Below are positions 19,728 through 28,250 of a stretch of DNA of 64,000 nt, one piece after another. The notes under the pieces are model-generated. The model had not been told where the DNA came from. It was given only the letters and a program-made list of their open reading frames with translations, and searched no databases. Origin of the DNA: Streptomyces sp. NBC_01428 (GTDB lineage Bacteria; Actinomycetota; Actinomycetes; Streptomycetales; Streptomycetaceae); assembly GCF_036231965.1 (NCBI RefSeq), contig NZ_CP109499.1, positions 7,812,001-7,876,000 on the forward strand, in the 5' to 3' direction. Position numbers and translations under genes: made by a program. How positions within the stretch are numbered: position 1 is the first letter of the stretch; every line of letters starts with the position of its first letter.

Positions 19728-19747
19728 ATACATCGGATCCGAGGTAT
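19728..19747. promoter_or_regulatory. Palindromic operator candidate between padR and hydrolase
   Basis: ATACATCGGATCCGAGGTAT matches its own reverse complement at 18 of 20 positions. It lies centrally between the divergent PadR gene and the hydrolase gene; a partial extra copy (TACATCG) sits 16 bases to the left. Binding by the PadR protein is inferred. Confidence 0.55.
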
Positions 19748-19789
19748 GCTCCGAACGGAAGAGCGACAAGCAGTGACGGGGAGGGTCCG

Positions 19790-20548
19790 ATGAGGCAGGC
19801 CGAGTTCGACAGCGAGGGAAGCCTGATCCGGTGGATCGAGGCGCCGGGGACGGGGCCCGCACGCGTGTATGTGCACGGTCTGGGGGCGGCCTCGACGGTC
19901 TACTACGCCCACATCGCCGCCCGACCCGAACTCGCGGGCCGCAGAACGTTGTTCGTCGACCTGCCGGGACACGGCGTCAGTGACCGGCCGGCGGGGTTCG
20001 GCTACACGTTGGAGGATCACGCGGCTGCTCTCGCCGCGGCCTTGGACGGCGCCGACGTCAGCGGGGCGGAACTCGTCGCGCACAGCATGGGGGGCGCGGT
20101 CGCCGTCGTGCTCGCACACCGGCGGCCCGACCTCGTCTCACGGCTCGTCCTCGTCGAGGCCAACCTCGACCCGTACCCGCCGGGCACGACGGGCGACAGC
20201 GGTATCGCCGCGTACGAGGAGGACGACTTCGTGGAGAACGGCGGCCACGCGCGCGTGCTCGAGAAGGTGGGGGCCTCCTGGGCCGCGACCATGCGCCTCG
20301 CCGACCCGCGTGCCCTGCACCGCACCGCGCTGGCACTCCAGCACGGCACGGTCCCGACGATGCGTCGGATGCTCACCGGGCTGGCCGTCGACCGCGTCTA
20401 CCTTCAGGGCGAACTCAGCGGCGAACTCCCCGGCGCACAGGCACTGGAGGAGGCGGGCGTGCGGGTCGTGGCCGTGCCGGGCGCGGGTCACAACATCATG
20501 TTCGACAACCCCGACGTCTTCGCCGCCGTTCTCGCCGGTACGCACTGA
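19790..20548 (+). CDS. Alpha/beta-fold hydrolase
   Basis: A 252-residue alpha/beta hydrolase. The oxyanion region VYVHGLGAAS (about 24-33), the nucleophile elbow AHSMGG (Ser near residue 98), the acid in the region after VDLPGHG/ and the late histidine in GAGHNIMFDNP are all in place. The ATG at 19790 follows GGGGAGGG. It diverges from a PadR regulator and shares a palindrome with it, so it is probably induced by a ligand of that regulator, perhaps its own substrate. The family covers esterases, lipases and C-C hydrolases; the substrate cannot be read from the sequence. Confidence 0.9.
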   Translation: MRQAEFDSEGSLIRWIEAPGTGPARVYVHGLGAASTVYYAHIAARPELAGRRTLFVDLPGHGVSDRPAGFGYTLEDHAAALAAALDGADVSGAELVAHSMGGAVAVVLAHRRPDLVSRLVLVEANLDPYPPGTTGDSGIAAYEEDDFVENGGHARVLEKVGASWAATMRLADPRALHRTALALQHGTVPTMRRMLTGLAVDRVYLQGELSGELPGAQALEEAGVRVVAVPGAGHNIMFDNPDVFAAVLAGTH

Positions 20549-20575
20549 CCGCCGGCTGCGGATCCAGAGCGCCGC

Positions 20576-21175
20576 TCAGCCCCTGCGCACGGCGAGCGCC
20601 AGGAAGCGGGCGTCCTCGTCGGCGTACGAGGTCATGTCCCAGCCCGAATCGGCGAGCAGGGGGCCAAGGTTGGACTCCGCACGCAGGTCCTCCGGGGTGA
20701 GCTGCCGAACCTGGCGCGCCGCGAGGGCTGCCCGCCCGATCGGATGGAACAGCGCCAGCCTGCCGCCGGGTCGCACCACGCGCGCCAACTCCCTCAGATT
20801 CTCGGCAGGGTTCGGCAGGTGAGCCACGAGACCGGCCGCGAACACCGCGTCCAGTGACTCCGAACGCAGCGGCAGGGCGGCGACATCGGTCAGCAGCAGG
20901 CGTCCGTCGCGGTCGCGTCCGGCCCGCACGGCGGCCTCCAGCATGGCCCAGGTCAGATCGGCCCCGACAACCACGCCGGAGGCGCCCACGACGGCCTTCA
21001 GCGGCGGCAGCGCGCGTCCGGTTCCGCAGCCCGCGTCGAGCACCCGGTCACCCGGGCGCAGCCCCATGTCGGACACCGCCGCCTCGTACGCGGGGCCGTC
21101 GTCGGGGAACCGCGTGTCCCAGTCGGCCGCGCGGGCGCCGAAGAACTCCTGGACGTGTGTGTGGTCGTCGCTCAT
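20576..21175 (-). CDS. Class I SAM-dependent methyltransferase
   Basis: A 199-residue Rossmann-type methyltransferase of the Methyltransf_11 group. Motif I is VLDAGCGTGRALP (about 45-57), the acidic residue binding SAM ribose is in VVVGADLTWAML, and the post-motif HLPNPAENLRELARVVRPGGRLALF is typical. Start ATG 21175 begins MSDDHTHVQEFF; an ATG three codons upstream (21184) sits at better spacing from GAGGGA and cannot be excluded. It is convergent with the hydrolase gene, only 27 bases apart. The methyl acceptor is unknown. Confidence 0.88.
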   Translation of the reverse strand: MSDDHTHVQEFFGARAADWDTRFPDDGPAYEAAVSDMGLRPGDRVLDAGCGTGRALPPLKAVVGASGVVVGADLTWAMLEAAVRAGRDRDGRLLLTDVAALPLRSESLDAVFAAGLVAHLPNPAENLRELARVVRPGGRLALFHPIGRAALAARQVRQLTPEDLRAESNLGPLLADSGWDMTSYADEDARFLALAVRRG

Positions 21176-21327
21176 GTGCCGCATGATCCCTCACCGACAC
21201 GAAGGACGACGCGGTGCACACGTTCGAACTCGACGCGATCGCTGAGGCGCACGCCTTCGCCATATTGCAGCAGCTTTCGAAATGCGCCCCCTTTGTGTCC
21301 CTGCGCGCCGACTAGCGTCCCTGGGCC

Positions 21328-22101
21328 ATGGGACACCTGGACCACGCCGCCTTCGGCTGGCTGACCCCCGTGCTGTCGTACGTGATGGCCTCCATCGGCG
21401 CCGCCCTCGGCCTGCGCTGCGCGGTCCGCGCGCTCGGATCCACCGGCTCGTCGCGCCGCAACTGGCTCCTCGCCGCCGCATCCGCGATCGGCAGCGGCAT
21501 CTGGACGATGCACTTCGTGGCGATGCTCGGCTTCGGCGTCACCGGCACGGAGATCCGCTACAACGTGCCGTTGACCGTCCTGAGCCTGCTCGTCGCGATG
21601 GCGTTCGTGAGCGCCGGACTCTTCGCCGTCGGCTACGGACGCGACCGGCGCCGTGCGTTCGTCATCGGCGGGCTCACCACCGGGCTCGGCGTCGCGAGCA
21701 TGCACTACCTCGGTATGGCGGCCCTGCGCCTCCACGGCCAGGTGCACTACGACCCCGCAATCGTCGGACTCTCCGTCGTACTGGCGGTCCTGGCGGCGAC
21801 CGCCGCCCTGTGGGCGGCGCTCTCCACCAGGTCGCCCGTCGCGGTCACCGTCGCCTCCCTCGTCATGGGCGGAGCGGTGAGCAGCATGCACTACACCGGG
21901 ATGACGGCGGTGAGCGTGAGCGTCCACCCTGCCGCGGGCACCCTGCCCGGGGCCACGGCGATGCAGTTCATCTTCCCCCTCGCCGTCGGCCTCGGGTCCT
22001 ACCTCTTCCTCACCGCGGCATTCGTCGCGCTCTCCCCGATGTCCGAACGCCCCGAGGCGTCCGCGTCGATCCGGCGACGGGTCGAGAGCATCGCCCGCTG
22101 A
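21328..22101 (+). CDS. MHYT-domain integral membrane sensor
   Basis: A 257-residue seven-helix membrane protein with three MHYT signatures: WTMHFVAM (about 59-66), SMHYLGM (about 125-131) and SMHYTGM (about 187-193). The Met/His/Tyr clusters are thought to bind copper and sense a diatomic gas such as O2, CO or NO. There is no attached output domain, so it would signal through a partner. It lies directly upstream of the conservon, 60 bases before cvnA on the same strand, a neighbourhood that suggests it feeds that sensory system. Gas sensing is family knowledge; the link to cvnA is inference. Confidence 0.92.
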   Translation: MGHLDHAAFGWLTPVLSYVMASIGAALGLRCAVRALGSTGSSRRNWLLAAASAIGSGIWTMHFVAMLGFGVTGTEIRYNVPLTVLSLLVAMAFVSAGLFAVGYGRDRRRAFVIGGLTTGLGVASMHYLGMAALRLHGQVHYDPAIVGLSVVLAVLAATAALWAALSTRSPVAVTVASLVMGGAVSSMHYTGMTAVSVSVHPAAGTLPGATAMQFIFPLAVGLGSYLFLTAAFVALSPMSERPEASASIRRRVESIAR

Positions 22102-22161
22102 CGGTGGGCCCGGCAGCATCCGGCCGTGAAGGGCCGCCCCGACTCTCCGATCGAGGAGGCC

Positions 22162-24684
22162 ATGCGTACATCCCGCAGATCCACCACAGCCGGTGCCCAG
22201 CCGCCACCACGGGCCCGCGGCCGCCGGGCCCACGCGGGCCCGCCGGCGGACGAGCGCCCCGAGTTCGACGTGTCCGCCGCCGACGCTGTGGCGCCGACCC
22301 GCCTTCCCCTTGAGGGATGGCACCTTCGGCCCCGCACCGTGCGGGCCAAAGTCGTCAGCCTGTTGATGGTGCCGGTCGTCTCGCTGCTCGCGTTGTGGGC
22401 GTTCGCCACAGTCGGCACCGCTCAGGACGTCGCACGGCTGCGTCAACTGCAACGCGTGGACACCACCGTGCGCGCTCCCGTCGACGCCGCTGTCGCCGCG
22501 CTCCAGGCGGAACGTGCGGCCGCGGTCGGCTACGCGACCGACCCCGCCGCGGCGCGGTCGACCGAGTTCAGGAACCTCTCCCGGCAGACCGACCGCGCCG
22601 TCGGGAAACTCCGCCTCGGCGACGACCACACCGTCGCCGACGGCGCCGACCTCCCCGCGGCGGCCACCCAACGGCTCGACGCCTTCGTCACCGACGCGGG
22701 GAGTCTGACCTCGCTCCGCACGTCCGTACTGGACCGGCGCACCGGCTGGGACGAGGCGTACGACCGCTACACGAAGGCCATTGCGACCGCCTTCGGGGTC
22801 GAGGGCGCGCTTTCCGGCGTCGACGAAGCGGGAATGAGTTCCGACGCGCGCGTGCTGCTCGAGTTCGCCCGGGCCGGTGAAGCCCTCGCCCAGGAGGACG
22901 CCGTCCTCGGCGGGGCCCGGCTCGCCGGAACCCTCGACGGTGAGCGGCTCCGCCTCTTCACGGGCGCGGTCGACACACGCCGCGCTCTGACGGATGCCGC
23001 CATGGTGGATCTACGAGGACCCGAACGCGGGGCTTGGACGGACCTGGCCCGGGGGGCCGCCTACCTGGACGTGAGCACGGTCGAGGACAAGGTGCTGGCC
23101 GCCCGCCCGGGCACCAAGGCCGTCGAGGCAGCGCCGGAATCGGCCTGGGACATCGCGCACGCACGGGTGCAGGACGGTATGCGGACGATCGCGACCGAAG
23201 CGGCCGTCGCGGACCGGGCGGACCCGTTCGGGCGGGCACTGTTCACGCCCGCGGGCGCGGCGGTCCTCTTCGGACTCGCCGCGGGGATCGCCTCCCTGAT
23301 CATCTCCGTGCGCATCGGCCGCGACCTCGTCGTCGAACTGGTCAGCCTCCGCGACAGCGCCCTGGACATCGCGCGCAGGAAACTTCCCGAGGCCATGCGC
23401 CGGCTCCGGGCCGGTGAAGCGGTCGACGTGCGTGCCGAAGCGCCCCTCGGAAAGCCCTCGGACGACGAGACGGGCCAGGTCGCGGAAGCGCTCAACACCG
23501 TGCACCGAGCCGCTCTGCACGCCGCCGTCGAACGCGCGGAACTGGCCGGCGGGATCTCCGGAGTCTTCGTCAACCTCGCCCGGCGCAGCCAGGTACTCGT
23601 GCACCGTCAGCTGAACCTCCTGGACACCATGGAGCGCAGGTCGGACGACCCCGACGAGCTGAGCGACCTGTTCCGCCTCGACCACCTCACCACCAGGATG
23701 AGACGTCACGCGGAGAGCCTGATCATCCTCTCCGGAGCCGCACCCGGCCGCGCCTGGCGGATGCCGGTCTCGCTGACCGACGTGGTCCGGGCGGCCGTCT
23801 CGGAAGTCGAGGACTACGCGCGCGTGGAGGTGCGCCAGCTTCCCGACGCTGCCGTGATCGGGACCGCGGTCGCCGACCTGACCCACCTCCTCGCGGAGGT
23901 CGTGGAGAACGCCGCCCAGTTCTCGCCGCCCCACACTCGCGTCCGGATCACCGGCGAACCCGTCGGCAACGGCTACGTGATCGAGGTCGAGGACCGGGGC
24001 CTCGGCATGGGCAAGGAGACACTCGCCCAGGCCAATCACCGCATCGAGCAGTCCGAGGCGCTCGATCTGTTCGACAGCGACCGGCTCGGCCTCTTCGTGG
24101 TCAGCAGACTCTCCGCCCGGCACAACATCAAGGTGCAGCTGCGGACCTCGCCCTACGGAGGCACCACCGCGGTGGTTCTGCTGCCCACCACCCTCCTGGA
24201 CGGCGGCCCGAGGGAACGATCGACCGCCCAAGCCGAAACCGGCAGGCCGGTGGAAAGGGAGTACGCGCGCGTGGCGTCCGTCCCGGAGCAGGACGCCGTC
24301 CGAACAGCCGGCGAACGCCCCGCACTGGTACCGCCGGTGGCAGCGGCGCCCCAAGGCCCCGTGACCGGCTCACGCGAGACCCCACCGCCCAAGGTCGCGA
24401 CACTCCGCCTGCACCGCCCGGCCGACGAGACCGAGACCTCCGAGGAACTCCCACGGCGGGTACGCCAGGCACACCTGGCACCTCAACTGCGCGGACAGCG
24501 CGCTTCGGAGACGGCCGAGCCACCGCCGTCCGCGACGGACGACGAACGCACACCCGAACGCGTACGCGCGCGGATGACCGCCTACCGGGACGGCTGGATA
24601 CGAGGCGGCGGCACGTCACCCGGCGTCCCCGCGCCCCCCGATGCCGCAGCGGGCCGCGACAGCAGCGAAGGAGACTCCGCATGA
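22162..24684 (+). CDS. cvnA: Nitrate/nitrite-sensing-domain histidine kinase of a conservon (CvnA)
   Basis: An 840-residue membrane kinase-like sensor. After a disordered arginine-rich start it has a membrane segment (about 63-85, VSLLMVPVVSLLALWAFATV), a long extracytoplasmic helical sensor like NIT domains, a second membrane segment near 365-385, a HAMP-like linker and a HATPase domain (LAEVVENAAQFSPPHTRV, VEDRGLGMG). The tail is long and proline-rich. ATG 22162 sits behind GAGGAGG. The cvnB start overlaps its stop (ATGA). CvnA proteins are thought to act with the roadblock, DUF742 and GTPase partners encoded next, like a bacterial G-protein-coupled module. Confidence 0.93.
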   Translation: MRTSRRSTTAGAQPPPRARGRRAHAGPPADERPEFDVSAADAVAPTRLPLEGWHLRPRTVRAKVVSLLMVPVVSLLALWAFATVGTAQDVARLRQLQRVDTTVRAPVDAAVAALQAERAAAVGYATDPAAARSTEFRNLSRQTDRAVGKLRLGDDHTVADGADLPAAATQRLDAFVTDAGSLTSLRTSVLDRRTGWDEAYDRYTKAIATAFGVEGALSGVDEAGMSSDARVLLEFARAGEALAQEDAVLGGARLAGTLDGERLRLFTGAVDTRRALTDAAMVDLRGPERGAWTDLARGAAYLDVSTVEDKVLAARPGTKAVEAAPESAWDIAHARVQDGMRTIATEAAVADRADPFGRALFTPAGAAVLFGLAAGIASLIISVRIGRDLVVELVSLRDSALDIARRKLPEAMRRLRAGEAVDVRAEAPLGKPSDDETGQVAEALNTVHRAALHAAVERAELAGGISGVFVNLARRSQVLVHRQLNLLDTMERRSDDPDELSDLFRLDHLTTRMRRHAESLIILSGAAPGRAWRMPVSLTDVVRAAVSEVEDYARVEVRQLPDAAVIGTAVADLTHLLAEVVENAAQFSPPHTRVRITGEPVGNGYVIEVEDRGLGMGKETLAQANHRIEQSEALDLFDSDRLGLFVVSRLSARHNIKVQLRTSPYGGTTAVVLLPTTLLDGGPRERSTAQAETGRPVEREYARVASVPEQDAVRTAGERPALVPPVAAAPQGPVTGSRETPPPKVATLRLHRPADETETSEELPRRVRQAHLAPQLRGQRASETAEPPPSATDDERTPERVRARMTAYRDGWIRGGGTSPGVPAPPDAAAGRDSSEGDSA

Positions 24685-25118
24685 TCCAGGATCCGAGCAC
24701 GAGACCCACCCAGCCCTCCGGCGAGCTCGACTGGCTGCTGGACGACATGGTGCTGCGTGCGGCCGACGTGCGACACGCCGTGGTGCTGTCGAACGACGGC
24801 CTGGCGGTGGGCGCGTCCACCGGTCTGCGGCGCGAGGACGCCGAACACCTCGCCGCCGTCGCCTCCGGATTCCACAGCCTGGCGAAGGGAGCGGGGCGCC
24901 ACTTCGGGGTCGGCGGGGTGCGCCAGACGATGGTGGAGATGGACGACGGCTTCCTCTTCGTTGCCGCGGCGGGAGACGGGTCGTGCCTCGCCGTCCTGAC
25001 CGCGGTCACCGCGGACATCGGCCTCGTGGCCTACGAGATGGCACTCCTGGTCAAGCGGGTCGGCGAGCACCTCCGCACGCCCGCGCGCGCCGCCGCACAG
25101 CCGCCCGTCGCGGGCTGA
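24681..25118 (+). CDS. cvnB: Roadblock/LC7-domain protein of the conservon (CvnB)
   Basis: A 145-residue roadblock/LC7 protein (ELDWLLDDMVLRAADVRHAVVLSNDG opening, VGASTGLRREDAEHLAAVASG, QTMVEMDDGFLFV). These are the bacterial relatives of MglB and dynein light chains and act as regulators of small GTPases. The gene starts inside the cvnA stop codon, so it is translationally coupled to it, and cvnC follows 16 bases later. It should act on the CvnD GTPase encoded at 25604. A close paralogue lies at 26768-27181, with near-identical central motifs. Confidence 0.94.
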   Translation: MIQDPSTRPTQPSGELDWLLDDMVLRAADVRHAVVLSNDGLAVGASTGLRREDAEHLAAVASGFHSLAKGAGRHFGVGGVRQTMVEMDDGFLFVAAAGDGSCLAVLTAVTADIGLVAYEMALLVKRVGEHLRTPARAAAQPPVAG

Positions 25119-25134
25119 CCGAGGACGGCAGCAG

Positions 25135-25548
25135 ATGACCGACGACACGCCGAGCGCCCCGACACAGCCCGAGAGCCAGTGGTACGACCAGGAGGCGGGG
25201 CCTCTCGTCCGTCCCTACGCGATGACGGGCGGCCGCACCCAGTCGGGCCCCACCGGGGTGCACTTCGATCTGATCGCCCTGGTCTCGCTCGACGAGGGCG
25301 CCCCCGGGGCCGACGACGACACCTCCTTGGGACCGGAACACCGGACCCTGATCGAACTGTGCCGTACCGAAACCCAGTCCGTCGCCGAACTGGCCGCCGA
25401 CGCCGATCTTCCGCTGGGCGTGGTCAGGGTGCTGCTGGGAGACCTGCTGGACCGCGGCTGCGTCACCGTCAGCCGCCCCGTACCGCCCGCACAACTACCC
25501 GACGAGCGCATCCTCCGCGAGGTGATCGAGGGACTGAGGGCGCTCTAG
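25135..25548 (+). CDS. cvnC: DUF742 protein of the conservon (CvnC)
   Basis: A 137-residue DUF742 protein. The family start WYDQEAGPLVRPYAMTGGRTQ is visible at about 16-36, followed by a winged-helix-like C-terminal part (LIELCRTETQSVAELAADADLPLGVVRVLLGDLLDRG) and the closing DERILREVIEGLRAL. Such proteins are the third component of conservons; the HTH-like half suggests protein or DNA contact but no promoter target is known here. It is 16 bases after cvnB and 55 bases before cvnD, in one transcription unit. Confidence 0.93.
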   Translation: MTDDTPSAPTQPESQWYDQEAGPLVRPYAMTGGRTQSGPTGVHFDLIALVSLDEGAPGADDDTSLGPEHRTLIELCRTETQSVAELAADADLPLGVVRVLLGDLLDRGCVTVSRPVPPAQLPDERILREVIEGLRAL

Positions 25549-25603
25549 ATGACCCAGAGGTACCGACGTCGACGGTGGTCGACACTCCCGAGAGAAGTGA
25601 TCG

Positions 25604-26209
25604 ATGGTCTCCGAGAACTCCGACGCCTCGGGTGGCGACACCTCCGCCCTGGCGTTGAAGATACTGGTCGCCGGCGGATTCGGCGTGGGAAAGACCACCC
25701 TGGTGGGCGCCGTCAGCGAGATCCGGCCGCTGCGAACCGAGGAACTGCTGAGCGAGGCCGGCCAGTCGGTGGACGACACCGGCGGAGTGGACCAGAAGGT
25801 CACCACCACCGTCGCCATGGACTTCGGGCGCATCACCATCAGGTCGGGCCTCTCGCTCTACCTGTTCGGGACGCCGGGCCAGGACCGCTTCTGGTTCCTG
25901 TGGGACGAGTTGTCGACGGGCGCCCTGGGCGCGGTCGTCCTCGCGGACACCCGACGGCTGGAGGACTGCTTCCCGGCAGTCGACTACTTCGAGCACCGGC
26001 ACATCCCGTTCGTGGTGGCCGTCAACTGCTTCGCCGACGCACGCGCATACGGCGCTCAGGACGTCTCTCGCGCCCTCGACCTCGACCGGGGCACGCCGGT
26101 CGTGCTCTGCGACGCCCGCGATCGCGACTCCGGCAAGGAGGTGCTGATCCGGCTCGTCGAGTATGCCGGGCGGGTCCACACCGCCCGGCTCCTCGACTCG
26201 GTCGGCTGA
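25604..26209 (+). CDS. cvnD: Conservon GTP-binding protein (CvnD)
   Basis: A 201-residue small GTPase-like ATP/GTP-binding protein. The P-loop GGFGVGKT is at 24-31, with the switch/DxxG-equivalent region FGTPGQDRFWFLWDEL and the NCFADA base-recognition-like block further on. CvnD proteins are the presumed molecular switch of the conservon, controlled by the roadblock partner CvnB and the membrane sensor CvnA. It is the fourth and last gene of the cvn set and is followed by a convergent oxidoreductase gene. ATG 25604 gives the expected family N-terminus. Confidence 0.94.
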   Translation: MVSENSDASGGDTSALALKILVAGGFGVGKTTLVGAVSEIRPLRTEELLSEAGQSVDDTGGVDQKVTTTVAMDFGRITIRSGLSLYLFGTPGQDRFWFLWDELSTGALGAVVLADTRRLEDCFPAVDYFEHRHIPFVVAVNCFADARAYGAQDVSRALDLDRGTPVVLCDARDRDSGKEVLIRLVEYAGRVHTARLLDSVG

Positions 26210-26243
26210 GGCCGGCCGCTCCTGTTGTCCGGGTCGTGACCGC

Positions 26244-26672
26244 TCAGTCGGCCACGGCGGCGAAGGCCAGGACCTTCTCGATCCGCAGGCGGACGAGCAG
26301 TTCACCGGGTACGCCGTTGCGCCTGCCGAACTCCTCGGCGCGGTCCTCGCCCATGTAGCGGCCGCCGATCCGGGCGGCCCAGTGCCGCAGATCGTCGACA
26401 TCCTCCGACAACACGGCCCGGCCCTCCAGCACCACGAAGGCGAAGGGCGGCCGGTCGTCGTCCACGCACAGGGCGACCCGGCCGTCCCGCGCCAGGTTCT
26501 TTCCCTTCACGCTGTCCTTCGCGGTGTTGAACACCAGGTCCTCGCCGTCCAGCACGAACCAGATCGGTGCCACGTGCGGACTGCCGTCGGCCCGGACGGT
26601 GGACAACTTCCCCGTGCGGGTTCCCTGCGAGACGAACGCTCGCCACTGCTCGTCGGTCATCTTCTCTGCCAT
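26244..26672 (-). CDS. PPOX-class flavin/F420-dependent oxidoreductase
   Basis: A 142-residue split-barrel protein of the pyridoxamine 5'-phosphate oxidase superfamily. The opening TGKLSTVRADGSPHVAPIWFVLDGEDLVFNT and NLARDGRVALCVDD fit the small single-domain type that in actinomycetes commonly uses F420 (TIGR03618-like). Start ATG 26672 is nine bases after AAGGAGG; the upstream in-frame ATGs are too close to or beyond it. It sits between the conservon and the second roadblock gene on the opposite strand, so it is probably not part of that signalling system. Substrate unknown. Confidence 0.85.
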   Translation of the reverse strand: MAEKMTDEQWRAFVSQGTRTGKLSTVRADGSPHVAPIWFVLDGEDLVFNTAKDSVKGKNLARDGRVALCVDDDRPPFAFVVLEGRAVLSEDVDDLRHWAARIGGRYMGEDRAEEFGRRNGVPGELLVRLRIEKVLAFAAVAD

Positions 26673-26767
26673 GCCGCCCATCCTCCTTGCCCGGAGGGCG
26701 GCAGTGGGGAAGGCTTGCTGGGCGAATCCTCCGGTCGGGGGGAAACGACACACGGGGAGACCGGATC

Positions 26768-27181
26768 ATGGCACAGAACACGGGACTTGGCTGGCTGCTG
26801 GACGACCTCACCCAGCGGGTCGAGCACGTCCGGCACGCCCTCGTGCTCTCGAACGACGGGCTGGTGACCGGCGCGAGTACGGGGCTGCGACGCGAGGACG
26901 CCGAACACCTCGCCGCCGTCTCGTCGGGACTGCACAGCCTCGCCAAGGGCTCCGGACGCCACTTCGGCGCCGGGCACGTACGGCAGACGATGGTCGAGTT
27001 CGACGACGCCGTGCTCTTCGTCACCGCGGCCGGCGCGGGCAGCTGTCTGTGCGTCCTCAGCGGTGCCGAGGCGGACATCGGCCAGGTCGCGTACGAGATG
27101 ACGTTGCTGGTGAACCGGGTCGGCGAGCACCTCGGCGTGGACGCGCGACTGCCGGGCAGCAGGCCCGCCACAGACCTCTGA
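26768..27181 (+). CDS. Second roadblock/LC7-domain protein (CvnB paralogue)
   Basis: A 137-residue roadblock/LC7 protein highly similar to CvnB at 24681 (same LGWLLDDLTQRVEHVRHALVLSNDG, STGLRREDAEHLAAV, FHSLAKG/LHSLAKG and VAYEM blocks). ATG 26768 follows GGGGAGA. It lies outside the cvn operon, behind a convergent oxidoreductase gene, and has no kinase, DUF742 or GTPase of its own. It may be a tandem duplication product that competes for or modulates CvnD, or a partner of an unlinked GTPase. Those roles are inference. Confidence 0.92.
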   Translation: MAQNTGLGWLLDDLTQRVEHVRHALVLSNDGLVTGASTGLRREDAEHLAAVSSGLHSLAKGSGRHFGAGHVRQTMVEFDDAVLFVTAAGAGSCLCVLSGAEADIGQVAYEMTLLVNRVGEHLGVDARLPGSRPATDL

Positions 27182-27308
27182 CCTGCTGCTACGTCGTCGC
27201 GGTCAGAGTTTTCCACAGGCTCGACGCGATGTCCGTCCGGCCGGATACGGTTTTTTCCGAGGCGAGCGCACACGGCGCGAGCATCCGACTCCACGGGGGA
27301 GAACCGTC

Positions 27309-28250
27309 ATGACCGCCGGCAGCACCATCACCCAGTCCGCCACCACGTCGCTCGGCCGCGCCGCGCGAGAACTGGAGCTCAGGCGCGGAGAGTTCGACCT
27401 GGCCGTGCACCTCGGCTGCGTGCGTACCCTCCCCGACGAGGGAGGTGGGGGACGCAGGGTCGCCCGCGCCGAGATCGACCGCCTGCGTTCCGAGGCCGGA
27501 TTCCCCGAGACCCTGCACGAGCGGGTGAAGGCGGTCGGCACCACGGAGGGCGCCGCGCTCATGGGTATGACGACCACCCGGTTCACCCGCCTCGCACGCC
27601 TGGGCCTCGTGGTGCCCGTCAAGTTCTATCTGAACCGATACAGGGCGATCGTCTGGCTGTATCTCGCCGAAGAATTGCGGCAGTTCGCCGCCGACGAGAA
27701 GCACGCCCCGTTGATGAAGGGCCGGACGCCCGAAGGACTCCGCGGTCAGCTCGAAGAAGGCGTCGATCTCCGGCCCCGCAACTGGCGCGGACGCCACCTG
27801 GGTTTCCAGCTCCGGCAGTCCGAGGACCCCTGGGCTCGTGCCGCCGTCGTGGCGTCGTTGCTCGACCCCGCTGCGGTCGCCGAGGTCGCACGGGACCCCC
27901 ACGAGCGTGCCTACCTCAACCGTCTCCGGCCCGACCGGGCTTCCAGCGCGGCTCCGGACTCGCCCTCGGCACTGATCGCCGAGCGCATCATGACGGCGGA
28001 CGATCCCGACGAGATCGGGTGGCTCCGGGCCGACCTGCGCCAGACCCTCTCCGAGGCACGGGAGGACCGGCCCGCGCCCCGGCCCAGCGTGTCCTCGGTC
28101 CCGCCGATGCCGGCCACTCCCCGGAACCGGCCACCGGCACCCGCCCGTACGACCGACGCCACCGACGCGCCGGACGTCGCCCGCTCGCGGAGGCTCCTCG
28201 GGTGGCTGCGCCGCAGGAACGCGGACGCGGACCTGCCTACAGCGCCCTGA
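27309..28250 (+). CDS. DUF6397-like protein with a helix-turn-helix-like N-terminus
   Basis: A 313-residue protein. The first 150 residues look DNA-binding: a region opening LGRAARELELRRGEFDLAVHLGCV and a second block GTTEGAALMGMTTTRFTRLARLGLVVPV with helix-turn-helix character. The C-terminal third is proline- and acid-rich and ends in an arginine-rich tail (SRRLLGWLRRRNAD). It matches my memory of the Streptomyces DUF6397 family, which is uncharacterised. Its stop overlaps the convergent thioesterase gene by 14 bases. Proximity to the roadblock gene hints at shared regulation but is not proof. Confidence 0.75.
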   Translation: MTAGSTITQSATTSLGRAARELELRRGEFDLAVHLGCVRTLPDEGGGGRRVARAEIDRLRSEAGFPETLHERVKAVGTTEGAALMGMTTTRFTRLARLGLVVPVKFYLNRYRAIVWLYLAEELRQFAADEKHAPLMKGRTPEGLRGQLEEGVDLRPRNWRGRHLGFQLRQSEDPWARAAVVASLLDPAAVAEVARDPHERAYLNRLRPDRASSAAPDSPSALIAERIMTADDPDEIGWLRADLRQTLSEAREDRPAPRPSVSSVPPMPATPRNRPPAPARTTDATDAPDVARSRRLLGWLRRRNADADLPTAP

